Source: Xiphydria camelus
Taxonomy: Eukaryota > Arthropoda > Insecta > Hymenoptera > Xiphydriidae
Assembly (NCBI GenBank): GCA_963678675.1
Contig: OY783196.1
Span: 17,106,138 to 17,170,137 of the forward strand
DNA length: 64,000 nucleotides
Reading direction: 5' to 3'
How positions within the stretch are numbered: position 1 is the stretch's first letter; the number at the start of each line of letters is the position of its first letter. Below the pieces are notes generated by a model. That model was not told the DNA's origin, made no database searches, and saw only the letters and a list, made by a program, of their open reading frames with translations. Below are positions 33,477 to 44,612 of this stretch, piece by piece. A program made the translations under genes and the position numbers.

Positions 33477-33948
33477 GCACATTATTTTAATTTTCCTTCT
33501 TTTTATTTATTTGTCATGTTTCAATAGAAATGATATTAACGGACTAGAGCTTGTGTCAAGTACCCGACAAGAAGTGCTCGTGGGGAAAGTTAAAAGGGTC
33601 CGCCTTAGACCAATACAAACCTGCTCCGCTCGCCTCCTTCTGTTGTCTTTCACAAAAAACGATTTCTGAATTGCCTGAAGATGTTCACAGACACGTATTT
33701 ATAACTCCTTTGTAAACTGTGACACTGAATCATCACTCGCAAAACACAAAGCACGTGTGAGGAATGCACCTACTTTATCACATTCTCCTATGTCAAACAT
33801 TGTAGCACCAGATATTTCAAAACTGCATGCAATAATGGTGAATGCTGGTCGTTCTGAAGTTATGCATGATTTGAACAATGTACCTGTTAAATTAAGAGAA
33901 TGCTGTCAGCGATAGTATGAGACTATTATTTCGGGTTGTGATGTACTG

Positions 33949-34626
33949 ATGATAGCTAAAAACACTTTTGCAAATGAAATAAGATGGAAGACAGAACGTC
34001 AATTTCGTGTGACTGGCAGTCGATGCTATCCTCTTTTTACTTACAGTAATAATAATCATAATAAGAAAAAGGACTGGGACCAAAAGGCTTCGTCTTATTT
34101 CTGGAGTAAAAGTTTTTCTAATAAGTTTGTGAGACATGGTTTGGAAATGGAGCCTCGAGCACGAGAGCTCTATTCGGAGTACTGTTCTATGGATATAGTT
34201 TGTACAGGATTTATAGTTTCTGAACAAAACCCTTGGCTCGGCTACTCTCCTGATGGAATTGTGATGCATGAAGGAATGCCTGTAAAACTCATAGAAATTA
34301 AGTGTCCATATGACTTATCCGATTGCCTGCCAGAAAATCTTACAGAAAATTGTGATTTTTTAACGTTTAAAGATGGAAAGATTCAATTAAAAGTAAAGCA
34401 TAGATATTATGCTCAAGTGCAATTCGGTCTTGCTCTTTTGAATCTGAACAGCTGTGATTTTGTAATTTATTCATCTATAGCTAATGACATTGTTATTCTA
34501 CCAATTAACTACGATGAAAAATTCATAAATAATCTGTTTCCTACGATTAAAAAAGTTTATTTTGAAAGAATGTTGCATGTTATTTGCAAAAATAAACAAT
34601 TCCAGGACTCCTGTACGATGCCATGA
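33949..34626 (+). pseudogene. YqaJ-like nuclease domain
   Basis: A 225-residue open frame. The nuclease core is visible: GLEMEPRARELYSEY, then WLGYSPDGIV and LIEIKCPYDL, then a tyrosine/glutamine-rich HRYYAQVQFGLAL. These match the E...D-G...E-x-K pattern of PD-(D/E)xK nucleases of the YqaJ/lambda exonuclease type (E70-ish, D107-ish, then E and K in EIKCP). It probably processes DNA ends during transposition of its element, by inference. The preceding exon region has stops, so the full gene is broken although this domain is open. Confidence 0.7.
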
Positions 34627-34765
34627 TGTACATACAATGTTACATTGAGTAAATTTACATCACTGTTTCCATTATAGAAACAATTTTCTATTTAAAAAAA
34701 ATAAACAACGATAATTAGATTCAATGACATTTTATTTTCTGAACGTTTGGACTGTTTCAACAAAT

Positions 34766-36975
34766 TTATAGAAATTTATCATCGGCAAGAATCGGCGTGC
34801 CTAGGTTGGCGAGACCACAACATACGATAACAACGTCATTTACAGAATTCACCAAATTCCAAGTAATTTTATTCTTTAAAATGTCAAACGTTTCTATCCT
34901 TTGATTCATCCTCTCAACGTGAACACGTGCTGCAGCAATACGTCGGTTAAAAAGTGCCTCCTCGGTAGAAAATTGTTTTCTTTTCTCTAAAAACGGTGGT
35001 CTGTACAGTTCTATCTGATACTCTTATGGCACAGATCGTCAATTTTAAACCCTTTGTCCGCCATAACTGCATCACCTGGCTGTAATCGACTTATTATATT
35101 GCTCTGTTCGAAAATTCCATTGTCAGATGAACGACCTCCAAATCCTTCAGACACATACATTAAAAGTCCACCTGGACTGACTGCAGTCATATATTTGACA
35201 GTGAAATTGGACTTGTATTGAGAGTAAACTTTTAATCGACATGCCAAACATTTGGGAGGCTGAATTTTAAATTCAGTGCAATCAAAAACACACACCGTAT
35301 TTTCAAAACCTTGAAAGCATATAGGCATATTTCTAAGAATCTCTTCTCTCGAAACCTACCGAATAGTAGCTTGCAACACTCGGGCTAACTTTGATAACAT
35401 ATTTAAAATGATCATTCGGCATGTTGATTCGGCTACACAATTAAATATTATCGCTAATAATGAAAATTTGAGGTCATTCTTCAATTTCATCGTAGTCATT
35501 ATAATACGCTCTCGCAACAACATTTTATGTTTCTTGTTTTCGGGATAAGTTTTTTCTATTTCTAATATTAATTGATTCAAGATTTTGTGATTTCTGATTC
35601 CACATAGAACCGACATATGATGGTCAGTAGTTATTCTTGCGAAAAATGGCGAATAAATGTCTCCACTTGTTACCTGAACAGAGGCATCAAAGTGACAAAT
35701 TTGATTTCTCATGTCCACTTGTACATTGATATCAGCATGTGTCGTTAAATCTCTTGCATCCACTTGAACACAGACGTCAGCGTGGGCCAGTACATCTGTA
35801 ATTGCTTCTTGCATCTGAATGTCATCGTTTTTCGGCTCTGGATGGTCTGAACCAACACAAGCATCATCTTCATGAATTGAGATAAATAATGGCATTTCAG
35901 GACAATCTAGATCACCACAACTGACGTCTTCGACAGCATCAAATATTGTGCGGAGATCACATTTAATTACGTCTCTTCCTTTAATCACTTGATTCACCTC
36001 TATGGATGAAATAGATATATTTACATTTTCAAGTAATAAATCAGTTTAAATAGTTTTAGTTCATTTTTAGTTTAAGAGATTAGATGAGGAACAGACTTGC
36101 AAAATGCATTTTGCAAGTCTGTTCCTCAGATATGAAATGTATTGATGTCGAGAAAATACTGCTTTTTAATTTTATTACCTATGACAATAATTAAAAACAA
36201 TTTTTTTTATTAACGAAAAGAATTTGGAAGAGAAAATGAGAAGTAGCGTATACGAGTATCAATAAATAAATAGCTCATTGATTGCTATCTCTTATGTGTT
36301 TACACGAAAGGCATAAATCTTTTTATTACCGTGAACTTGGATGTACTTCCGTTGTTGCCAGGAGATACGGAATTAGGAGTTCGTGGTGTTACTTTTATAT
36401 TTGTTTCCAGCAGGTTCTGTTTTCGGAGTGGTGATGTACTGCCTTGCTGAGAAGGATATTCCGTTAATTTGTGTTCTTGTTGATCATTGGAATAGGGCGC
36501 TGGTAAATTCTGACTGGGAATCGCATATTGTTTCAAATGGCGACGTTTTATGACACATACATCAGAAAAGTCTAAAAAAAGAGATAAAAATAATATTGTA
36601 ACAATTCCAAAATTATCACATTTACATTACTTATATTTCATAACTTACCTGATAGAACGAAGTCCTCAGGTAAAAAATGTAAATTGCACACACGTGAACT
36701 TTTAAATAATTTTTGAATTTGTAATTTTTCAATCCATAAATCCCGAATAGGAATTACAGTTATTTCACCTGTATCACATCAGTGGTTATGATTGACATTA
36801 GTCGGTCCTGTAGTGGAATACGATGAAAACTGAAACTTGAGTCATTCATAGATGCACTCGGACATTCTCGAATGCAGCATTTTCTGCGAATTATTTTCCT
36901 CTTTCGAATATTTTTATGCGAATTCATCTTAGAAAAACTTTTGGAGGAAGTTAATGCTTTAAAAGTTCGCACCAA
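34766..36975 (-). pseudogene. THAP-DDE (IS5/Harbinger-like) transposase, broken
   Basis: Order on the minus strand: THAP zinc finger (CCIRECPSASMNDSSFSFHR near 36880, then WIEKLQIQKLFKSSRVCNLH near 36690, separated by a frame break), a GTAAGT donor at about 36649, a second exon (about 36570-36300), a third segment from 35997 with HTH-like sequence, then the DDE_4 domain (FDCTEFKIQ, GGRSSDNG, MADKGF at 35300-35050) and a C-terminal part with ARVHVERMN carrying the third acidic residue. Breaks: an in-frame TAG at 35356-35358, a shift near 35025 and the THAP break. An intact version would bind element ends by THAP and cut via DDE. Confidence 0.75.
36085..36128. repeat. 44-bp perfect palindrome
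   Basis: TGAGGAACAGACTTGCAAAA is followed by TGCA and its exact complement, with no loop. It lies in a non-coding interval of the THAP-DDE gene. It could be a tiny foldback insertion. Confidence 0.9.
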
Positions 36976-37014
36976 TCCAAAACGCTAATGTCGGCCATGT
37001 TTTTTAGTACACGC

Positions 37015-37520
37015 TTTGCCGCCAGGTACCGCATTCATTTTTAGCGTTGTGGCGATCTACTACCTCGACCGACCGCCAGGCGGCTACTACACTGATCCGC
37101 CGGCTACCATGGCTCCCGCGCATCTCACGCTCTATCTCTCTGACTTCTCGCTAGTACTCGGACACGACCAGATTTCTATATATCACCGAGACTCACCGAC
37201 ACCAGTGGCGGGTAGGCGAGTGGCATCGGCGACGCACACATCATTTAGCTCGCCGCCACAGCGTCCCCAATACCATAGATAGATTGTAGCGCTCTGCACA
37301 CACACCTCCGGTGACGTTGCGGCGCCGTGCGTTCCTCTTGCGGCAGTCTTTCGCCGCAGTTCCCCACGACACCGCAACCATACCGCACACGCACCTCCGG
37401 CTTCTCAGTATTTTCCCGTCTATAGAGTGCATTGAATTGCTGCGGCAACGCAGCGGTACCGCAACGACGTGTGCACCGGGACTGATATCACCAACCGCAA
37501 TGGGGAAATGACATGAATTT
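37015..37520. other. GC-rich stretch, no gene; contains a repeat end
   Basis: Short frames on both strands are mutually overlapping. At 37432-37480 the minus strand reads GGTGCACACGTCGTTGCGG then TACCGCTGCG, related to the repeat ends at 29582 and 53043. An interval of CCGCAAC / GTTGCGG pairs suggests an inverted-repeat element of about 250 bp. Confidence 0.45.
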
Positions 37521-38308
37521 TAAATCATTTGGAATTTCTGCTTAAGGCAATGTAGTAGCCTTCAGATGATATCAGATAATTTTTAACATTGGAAATGTTT
37601 AAGGAATCGGTATTCTGAGGTAGGAGTGCACGAAGCTTCAAAGTGTAACAAATGTTCGGTCGCGACCCCTGGGCGTTTGAATGGGCGTAGGGAGCTGATC
37701 TTGGTGTCATTTTGTAGATTGAAATTTTCTCTGTCTAATGAAGGCAATTTCAAGATTCTAATTGGAACGGTATGGACACGGTGAGGAAAAGATTAGGTTG
37801 CCCCATAAGTTCTTTCCGCGCCACGCTATGAATGACTCCAGCCGGCTATGTTTATATAAACATAGGCTTATGTGTAAGCTATTTATGGGATCGGTTTCAC
37901 TCGTCCCACAGCTCTTTCACAGTACGTTTCGTTGCTGACAGAGTCCCTTTGAATTTTTTATTTCAATTTTTTACTTCAGGATTTTAATTGGAAGGGTATG
38001 GACAAGGTGAGGAAAATAGAAAAGGTCTGCATTTCCTCGAAGCGCGTGCCGAAAATCGGCGTGGCTATTAAGGCGTGAAGTCGCTTGCGCTTCATTATTA
38101 TATGAATGGGCATAATATGCGACATTCTCATGGTGTCGAACTGGCGTGGCAGTGGTGGGAGTCACCATGCCAGTGCCATGTCACCTCTATCTGATAGCCT
38201 TATAGGGACCGTGCATTGTCGCGTACGTAGCCTGTTATTCTTCGGAGAATTAATGTACGGGTGGATTGCCATGCGAAGAAAACCGTATCGAATATTAGGG
38301 TACCGGTA
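37521..38308. mobile_element. Mariner terminus remnant in non-coding sequence
   Basis: TAGGTTGCCCCATAAGTTCT at 37795 has the form of a cecropia/mellifera-type mariner TIR, followed by the usual non-coding leader with TATAAACATAGG. No transposase frame follows. The segment TTGGAACGGTATGGACACGG just before it recurs at 37988 as TTGGAAGGGTATGGACAAGG. The rest to 38308 has no gene. Confidence 0.45.
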
Positions 38309-38320
38309 CCCAGGTAGCAG

Positions 38321-38465
38321 TGGCACGTCATATTCACGTCGCTTGAAGGTGATTGTTCGTCGACGACGTCATATGCCTTAAATTCGACGTTTTAATCACG
38401 TGTTATTTGAAGATCATATTATGACGTCATTGAAATGACGTTTTTTTCACGTAATTTGTTGACGA
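38321..38465 (+). repeat. Left subterminal TGACG/CGTCA array
   Basis: CGTCA, CGTCG, TGACG and CACG motifs occur about ten times in 145 bp in both orientations, including ACGTCATATT, GACGACGTCAT and ATGACGTCATTGAAATGACG. The array has a counterpart at 43830-44073. Likely transposase binding sites. Confidence 0.75.
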
Positions 38466-38553
38466 AACAGTCACATAATTTATTATTTCCCTACGCATAA
38501 TCAGGTGTGTAACTGTAAGAAATGTATAAGATGAAATACCCATCAGTTGAAAA

Positions 38554-38667
38554 GTTTGTGAGATATTTTCGTTCAAAGTACAAGAGTAAATTGCGCTGCG
38601 TGCGACTAAGTTTCCAGCGCCCAGCGAAATTTACTCTTGTACTTTGAGCGGAAATATCTCACAAACG
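38554..38667. repeat. Inverted repeat within the CACTA-like leader
   Basis: GTTTGTGAGATATTTTCGTT and CAAAGTACAAGAGTAAA pair with TTTACTCTTGTACTTTG and ATATCTCACAAAC. A partial relative (ATTACTCTTGTATTTTGAGT) lies in the last intron near 41222. Possibly a small nested MITE or regulatory hairpin. Confidence 0.75.
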
Positions 38668-39286
38668 GTTCAGCGAATGGACATTTCACCTTTTACCTTT
38701 TTTTGTTCATCTTGACGAGCTCTACTACTTTTGTAGGAATTAAAATACCGAATTCCACTTAAAAAGATGAAAGTAACCTTCATATCTCGTAAATAATGCG
38801 TGTCATTGAAAATCTGTTGCATCTACCATATGTATCTTTCAATACCAAACAAATTTTATTTGAAATATATTTTCATAAAATTACAAATAACGGAAATAAA
38901 CGGGATTTTCCCTTGATACCTCTGCGGGATACTTTTTACAAGAACTCCAACGGAATAGAAAATCACGGCATTGCGGGTACCCGTGTTACCTGCCACTTTC
39001 CTTGGTATCCGCGTTTAATGAGTTCCATGTGCTGACCAAATGCCGTAGACCGAGGTGGGTCTTTCCCTATACTAACGTACCGTCACCACGGCAGAAACGG
39101 TTTATTTCTTTGAGTTTGAAAATTTCGGTTCAGTCACGTCGGTAGTCCCGTACAGTTCAAACGATATTCGAACATTCGTGGCATTTTCAGTGCAGTGCAT
39201 ATACGATTTCTTAAAGCAGCAAAGTGACAGGAAAATAAAAGTGAGAGCGAGCGAAAAAAGAGTGACTGTATAAGACGTCGCGTATA

Positions 39287-41401
39287 ATGACATATGTAGG
39301 CGTCGAGTTTTCTGCTTCCGAGGAATGTGCAGGCGGCATAGCTGTAGTAAATAGCCGCTGGTTAACGCCACGAAAAAAAGAAGTCTTGTGGCCACCATGC
39401 AAGACGCAAAATGAATACAATAAATTATTAAAACGTGGGGAAAATCCAGATGAGGAGACCTGGACAGTGTATGGTATTTGCCGTCGTTTTTTTGAGTGCG
39501 GTAAGTACACACATATGCTTATTCCTTCTTAACAAAAGGGGGATAACAACGTAAAGCCGAATTTTTGGAGCTCCTCATTATCTTTTCTTTGTGATATGGT
39601 TGAGCGCTGAACGAATGCACGAGATATCGTTCGATAACATTTTTTTTTATTTCATCAGATTCTTCAATTCGATATTAAAAAACTATAATCATTATATTTC
39701 TATACAGATGATTTTGAAAAAGCTTCGTATAAAATAAAACAAGCCGAAGTAACCTCAGATATACAGTCAGGTATTGAAACACCAAAAAAAAAGCAATCGT
39801 GGAAGAGAAAAGTCTCTGCTACCCGCAAAATTTTGTCTGATTCGAGTGACGAAGAAAATATCAGTCTTCTTCCTAGACCACCGAAGGTAGAAATCTATAA
39901 AAAGTCTGGTTCTGAGTGCAAAAGATTGAAACTGGGAGAGGATGGTACGTACACCTGAAGAATTATTAATGAACATGGCTGATTATATTTTTCGCGCTGG
40001 CATTTCGATAAATTTAAGAAGATTTTCAAATTGAGCCTTCATTAAATAATTATAGGAAATTTAAAACTTGATTTGTATCATTTTATGGACATGATCCAAC
40101 AATTACGAGCAATCTTATTACATGAAATAAGCTATTTAACAGTTTTGTATCATATCTTTGTATGAATTAGAAATGTATGATCTGAATATTTTTTAGTTAA
40201 TTCCGATCCACATTCTATTAATACAAGAAATGATGATGATTATTCAGTTCAACCATCTCATTCAACGATCTCTCATCTTTCAAAAGTATCGCAATCTACC
40301 GGTACTTTGAATAATGATTTAGATGACCTAGCAGCAAATAATGTTAATAATATCGGTAAGCCTATGGTAATTATATTTGAAATCCAATATTTCAATATGT
40401 GCGGGTAAAATTGCCTGCACATATTGCAATACGACAAAACGTTTCCGCCAACCTAATATACAGATTTTATGTAGGAAAATTAACAGACGTATGTCTATAT
40501 ATTTTTACCAATACTTTGATTAATTTATTGTAGTGTTTCAACGGAAGTTATTACGAGAAATTTTTATTATAAAAGAACAAAATACCCAAATACTTCGATG
40601 GATTGAAAAGCAGTCAACAACTGCCACGTTAAACCAATGTCAAGCAGCACATTTACCATCAAATTTACCGATTAATACTACTGATGATCTAGATGGATTC
40701 GAACGTTATTTAGAAGAAAAAGAAAATTTGATTGGCTTCGTAAGAATTGTCTCTTTACTTATAAACATATTGACATATAATTTGATTCAAGCTTCTCTAT
40801 ATTTGATTACTTCTTTTTATTATCATACTTCGTAAATCATATGAATAGCATACATATACGTATACCGCAATTCAAGAATTCAATTTATCACTTTAACTCA
40901 ATTTCAAAAGTCACATCACAACATATTTCCAGACATAAATAAGCCTATACAAAAAAGGAATAACGTTTTGTTTCAGTCTACATACCTATCACAATTGGGC
41001 GGTAAAAACACATCATCCAAAGTAAATAATATATTACGTCGATGCATAACAGACAATCTCGCAAAAGAATATAGTTTCTTTGGCAAGCGTGCAGATAAGA
41101 AAGTTTTTTCACAACTAAAGTTGAAGACTGCCGTCGTTCGTAAGTATTCTGACATACTTTGAAGAATGAGTTATGCTGCGTGCCGCTACAAATTCCCATT
41201 ACACATCAGAGTGGTGGAACAGATTACTCTTGTATTTTGAGTGGCAATATGTTTAACAAACTTGTTTGAAATTGTTTAATTCCAGGTGCAATAAACTCAA
41301 CTGATTGTTCAGAACAAGAAATCAACGACAGTATCAAAATTTGGCTTAAACACGCACCTCAACGGTACAAAATTCAAGAATTGAAGAAACAGAATCCTTA
41401 A
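39287..41401 (+). CDS. DUF4806-type accessory protein, six exons
   Basis: Exons I can join with GT-AG sites in frame: 39287-39500, 39708-39944, 40197-40355, 40534-40739, 40977-41139, 41286-41401, about 355-365 residues. The N-terminus (TYVGVEFSASEE, WLTPRKKEVLWPP) and C-terminus (LPINTTDDLDGFERYLEE, then YLSQLGG, NNILRRCITDNLAKEYSF, and DSIKIWLKHAPQRY) match the layout of insect DUF4806 proteins. The middle is Ser/Asn-rich and low in structure. A role as a DNA-binding partner of the transposase is inferred by analogy with plant TnpA. The stop TAA at 41399-41401 lies 3 nt before the next ATG. Confidence 0.7.
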
Positions 41402-41404
41402 ACA

Positions 41405-43495
41405 ATGAGCAGAAAGACGACAAATGCAACTACAGGGAAACGTCAGCGGAATAGAAAAATTGCAAAAGCTGTCGAAAATGCATTACATGAAATAAAACAG
41501 GAAAGTAATAGAATTCAAGTAACGAAGGAGTCTATTGCACATAATCATAAAAGCGAAAATGTATATAGAAGCGATTGTGATAGCAATGTTTCACCGCTAC
41601 TTCAAAATAGTACCCACATGAATCGCGTATTTTTGAATGACAGTGCTACCACATCAGAATTAGTCTATAACAATGATACTTTTGAAATGCTTTCCGATAG
41701 TAGCAGTACGATTGAAACACCTGATCTCTCTCAGAAGCTGAGACTTTGGGCAATAACTAGGAATGTACCTCGCTCGACAGTTAATGATCTATTACACATT
41801 CTTTCGCCCTATCATCCAGATTTACCGCTTGATTCACGAAGTTTATTAGTAACTAAATTAAATATAGACACTAAGAAACTAGAAAACGGGGAATACTGCC
41901 ACTTGGGTTTATTGAATGGAATTAAAAAAGTAATTTCCCCATATCTGAAGGATATTTCTAGTAATGTAATAGAAATAAGTTTCAATGTTGATGGTTTGCC
42001 CTTATTTGCAAGTTCGAAAACGCAGTTGTGGCCTATTTTGGGGTTAATAAAAAAAATAAAATGTCAACCTTTTGTTGTTGGAATTTTTTGTGGCAACGGC
42101 AAACCAAAGCCACTAACCGAGTTTTTAGAAAATTTTGTAAATGATCTTAGTCATTTATTGGAAAATGGCATTAAACTTGATAACAAAAAATATATTGTCA
42201 CTTTACATAGCTTCGTTTGCGATGCTCCAGCTAGGGCATACTTAAAATGTATAAAATCTCATGGCGGATACTCTTCTTGTGAAAAATGTACAGAATCTGG
42301 CGAGTATGTCGATGGAAGAGTTACATTGCAAGGTATTCATGCGCCTAAGAGAACTGATACTTCATTCTCTCTACAAATAGATAGCGACCACCACTTAGGC
42401 GTTTCACCTTTATCGAAAATTCCAACAATAGGATTAGTGTCAAATTTCCCCATAGATTATATGCATAATGTATGTTTAGGTGTTGCTAAAAAGTTATTAA
42501 ATACTTGGATTTCTGGTTCTTTACAAGTCCGCCTAGGCAGTAGATCAGTTCATCTATTATCAGAACGCTTATTGTCATCGCGATTTTACATTCCTGTAGA
42601 GTTTAACCGCAAACCCCGCAGCTTGGAAGAATTGCCACGCTGGAAAGCAACAGAATTTAGAACTTTTGTATTATACCTAGGTCCGATTGTATTAAGAAAT
42701 ATCGTAGATCCCTCGATATATGAACATTTCTTGCTCTTTCATTCTGCTATTACTATTCTGATTTCATACAAACACATTTCCACATTCGGCTGCAGGACTG
42801 CTGGCAATGTTTTAAACGTATTTGTTAAGCATTGTGAAAAATTGTATGGCAAACAATTTTTAATTCATAATATTCATATGTTATCTCACCTCAGCGATGA
42901 TGCAGAAATGTATGGACCTTTGGATAATTTCTCAGCGTTTGTTTTCGAAAACTTTTTAGGACAAATTAAACGCTTAGTGAAGTCACCTAATAGACCACTA
43001 CAGCAAATTTGCCGCCGTATAAGTGAAATTGAAAGTGCATTTATTAATGAAAATATCAAATTAAAAGGACCAATAATTCCTAAATTTGAATATAACTGTG
43101 GCCCTCTTCCTACAAATATTATTTTCAGAAACAGTAAACAATTTAAACAACTACGCTTGCAGAATTTCCAGATTTCTGTCCATGCATATTCTAAAGCTGA
43201 TTCGTATTGCCTTATAAAAGAATCTAGATCAGTTGTGCAAATTCATAATATTTTGATGGATCACAACAATTCTTTTACGATAGTCGGGAAACGATTTTCA
43301 TTTCATACATCATTATATTGTAATCCAATAGATTCTAAAGAATTAGATATTTATGTCATCACAGGAATTTCAAATGATTATGAAACATGGCCTATCAACG
43401 TTATTACTGCTAAATGTCTAGTTCTACCTATTACTCAAAAGAATGATAAAGATTGTTGGGTTTCGTTGCCTTTAATACACTCGATTTATACTTAG
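41405..43495 (+). CDS. tnp2-like (CACTA-type) transposase, intact
   Basis: A 696-residue single open frame. The first 100 residues are basic then Ser-rich. The catalytic region shows D196 in SFNVDGLPLF, D273 in SFVCDAPARAYLKC, a zinc-type C-x2-C at 292-295 (SCEKC), DYMHNVCLG at 351, KATEFRTF near 415 and E515 in FVFENFLGQIK. This is the standard order in metazoan tnp2-like transposases, with two Asp and one Glu candidates for the DDE triad. The protein would cut and join the CCCAGGTAG ends. ATG context ACAATGA. No stop or frameshift. It follows the DUF4806 gene by 3 nt, so the two may share one transcript. Confidence 0.88.
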   Translation: MSRKTTNATTGKRQRNRKIAKAVENALHEIKQESNRIQVTKESIAHNHKSENVYRSDCDSNVSPLLQNSTHMNRVFLNDSATTSELVYNNDTFEMLSDSSSTIETPDLSQKLRLWAITRNVPRSTVNDLLHILSPYHPDLPLDSRSLLVTKLNIDTKKLENGEYCHLGLLNGIKKVISPYLKDISSNVIEISFNVDGLPLFASSKTQLWPILGLIKKIKCQPFVVGIFCGNGKPKPLTEFLENFVNDLSHLLENGIKLDNKKYIVTLHSFVCDAPARAYLKCIKSHGGYSSCEKCTESGEYVDGRVTLQGIHAPKRTDTSFSLQIDSDHHLGVSPLSKIPTIGLVSNFPIDYMHNVCLGVAKKLLNTWISGSLQVRLGSRSVHLLSERLLSSRFYIPVEFNRKPRSLEELPRWKATEFRTFVLYLGPIVLRNIVDPSIYEHFLLFHSAITILISYKHISTFGCRTAGNVLNVFVKHCEKLYGKQFLIHNIHMLSHLSDDAEMYGPLDNFSAFVFENFLGQIKRLVKSPNRPLQQICRRISEIESAFINENIKLKGPIIPKFEYNCGPLPTNIIFRNSKQFKQLRLQNFQISVHAYSKADSYCLIKESRSVVQIHNILMDHNNSFTIVGKRFSFHTSLYCNPIDSKELDIYVITGISNDYETWPINVITAKCLVLPITQKNDKDCWVSLPLIHSIYT

Positions 43496-44073
43496 GAATA
43501 ATTAATGTATAATATCCTTCAATAGTACCGAAATACATAACACGTACGTTAGAAGTTATACACATACCGTACGTTAGAAGTTTTAACATACAATATGTAT
43601 TACGTACATATATATGTATATTCTCAAATATATGTAGATGTTATTTCTCGAATATGCAATTGTGTATTAATATTTTTCAATGCCTATTATTGTAATTCTA
43701 ATGATCATATTTCACTGTTTAACAATATTGCGACTAGAGCTTTACTTACATTTTTTACACTCTTCTTTAAAATTTCCTTGAGTTTAAATAATATTGCAAA
43801 GCTTTTCACTGAGAATAAGATTTTAAAGTGTGACGTCTTTAGGATGGCATTATCACGTAACTTTTAACGTCAATATGACGACCCGAATCAATAAAAACGA
43901 ACGTAAATAAAACGTGACTATAGTGACGACATATTGACGTCGAAGTATGACGTCTCTTTAACGAGACATAATCACGTCATTTATGACGACATTATAACCG
44001 AACTAATCACGTTATTTCGACGAATCGAGTGACGAAATATTGACGTGAGTTTGACGTGCCACTGCTACCTGGG
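43496..44073 (+). repeat. 3' non-coding part and right subterminal TGACG array
   Basis: After the transposase stop comes AT-rich 3' UTR-like sequence. From about 43830 to 44073 TGACG, GACGTC and CGTCA recur more than a dozen times, denser than on the left. The right TIR occupies 44052-44073. Confidence 0.75.
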
Positions 44074-44496
44074 TAACTACGACATTTCTAAACGTCAATA
44101 CTATTCTTCCGAGAAGTAATGTAGGAGTGGATTGCCATGGGAAGAAAAGCGTATCGAGTCATACAGTGCCTTCTTTCATTTCAACCGTGACCTACATGAA
44201 AGGTATAAACTTCCGGCCAACGCCAGTTCGGTTTGCGAGATCTGTAAACACCTTCTTCTATATGAGCGACTGAGTTTCGGCGACTCGATATAAACGACTT
44301 CGACGAATTCGCCCTTTCATCAAGTGACGTAGTCATGATCGAGTGTGCGAGTGCATAATGAGAGGGAGAAAAACCGTTGTGACGATCCGCGACTAGCGTT
44401 TCGATTGGTGCCCTCCTCCTGCCGAGGGGCTGGGCTTATGTTATTAAAAAGGGTATTTCGACGCTCGATCAGAGCAAATCAATCTGTTTTCTACGT
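44074..44496. other. Flank between CACTA-like element and Helentron
   Basis: 44098-44160 (ATTCTTCCGAGAAGTAATGT, GGATTGCCATGGGAAGAAAA) is a diverged copy of 38239-38294 on the other side of the CACTA-like element. The remainder is unique and without a gene. Confidence 0.55.
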
Positions 44497-44612
44497 CCCG
44501 CGACAACTATTACGTATACGGTGATCTCTATAGTTTTCCGTTCTGTGTGAATTTCCCGCGACAACTAGAAAGTATACGGTGATCTCTATAGTTTTCCGTT
44601 CTGTGTGAATTG
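44497..44612 (+). repeat. 58-bp tandem duplication
   Basis: CCCGCGACAACTA...GTATACGGTGATCTCTATAG...TTCTGTGTGAATT occurs twice head to tail (44497-44554, 44555-44612) with few differences. It lies just upstream of the Helentron gene. Helentrons often carry short tandem repeats near one end, but the element boundary is not fixed. Confidence 0.75.

Larger units (their letters stand above)
33119..36990. mobile_element. ISL2EU/Harbinger-like element, decayed, with two convergent genes
   Basis: A plus-strand SWIM-YqaJ gene (33133-34626) and a minus-strand THAP-DDE transposase gene (36975 to 34766) meet tail to tail near 34.7 kb. I recall ISL2EU-type elements as encoding an IS5/Harbinger-like DDE transposase and a YqaJ-type nuclease, which fits. 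Both genes carry frameshifts or stops. TIRs are not evident, and the left end seems cut by the palindromic MITE at 33130. A shorter relative with the same gene polarity lies at 51.25-52.86 kb. Confidence 0.65.
38309..44073 (+). mobile_element. CACTA-like (tnp2-type) two-gene DNA transposon, 5,765 bp
   Basis: Perfect 22-bp TIRs start CCCAGGTAGCAGTGGCACGT at 38309 and, inverted, at 44073. TA flanks both ends. Both subterminal zones are packed with TGACG/CGTCA motifs. Inside are a six-exon DUF4806-type gene and a single-exon tnp2-like transposase, both open. Subterminal motif arrays plus a tnp2 transposase are typical of EnSpm/CACTA, but the TIR does not begin CACTA and the target is TA. Placement within the CACTA-Mirage-Chapaev group is therefore provisional. 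Confidence 0.88.
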
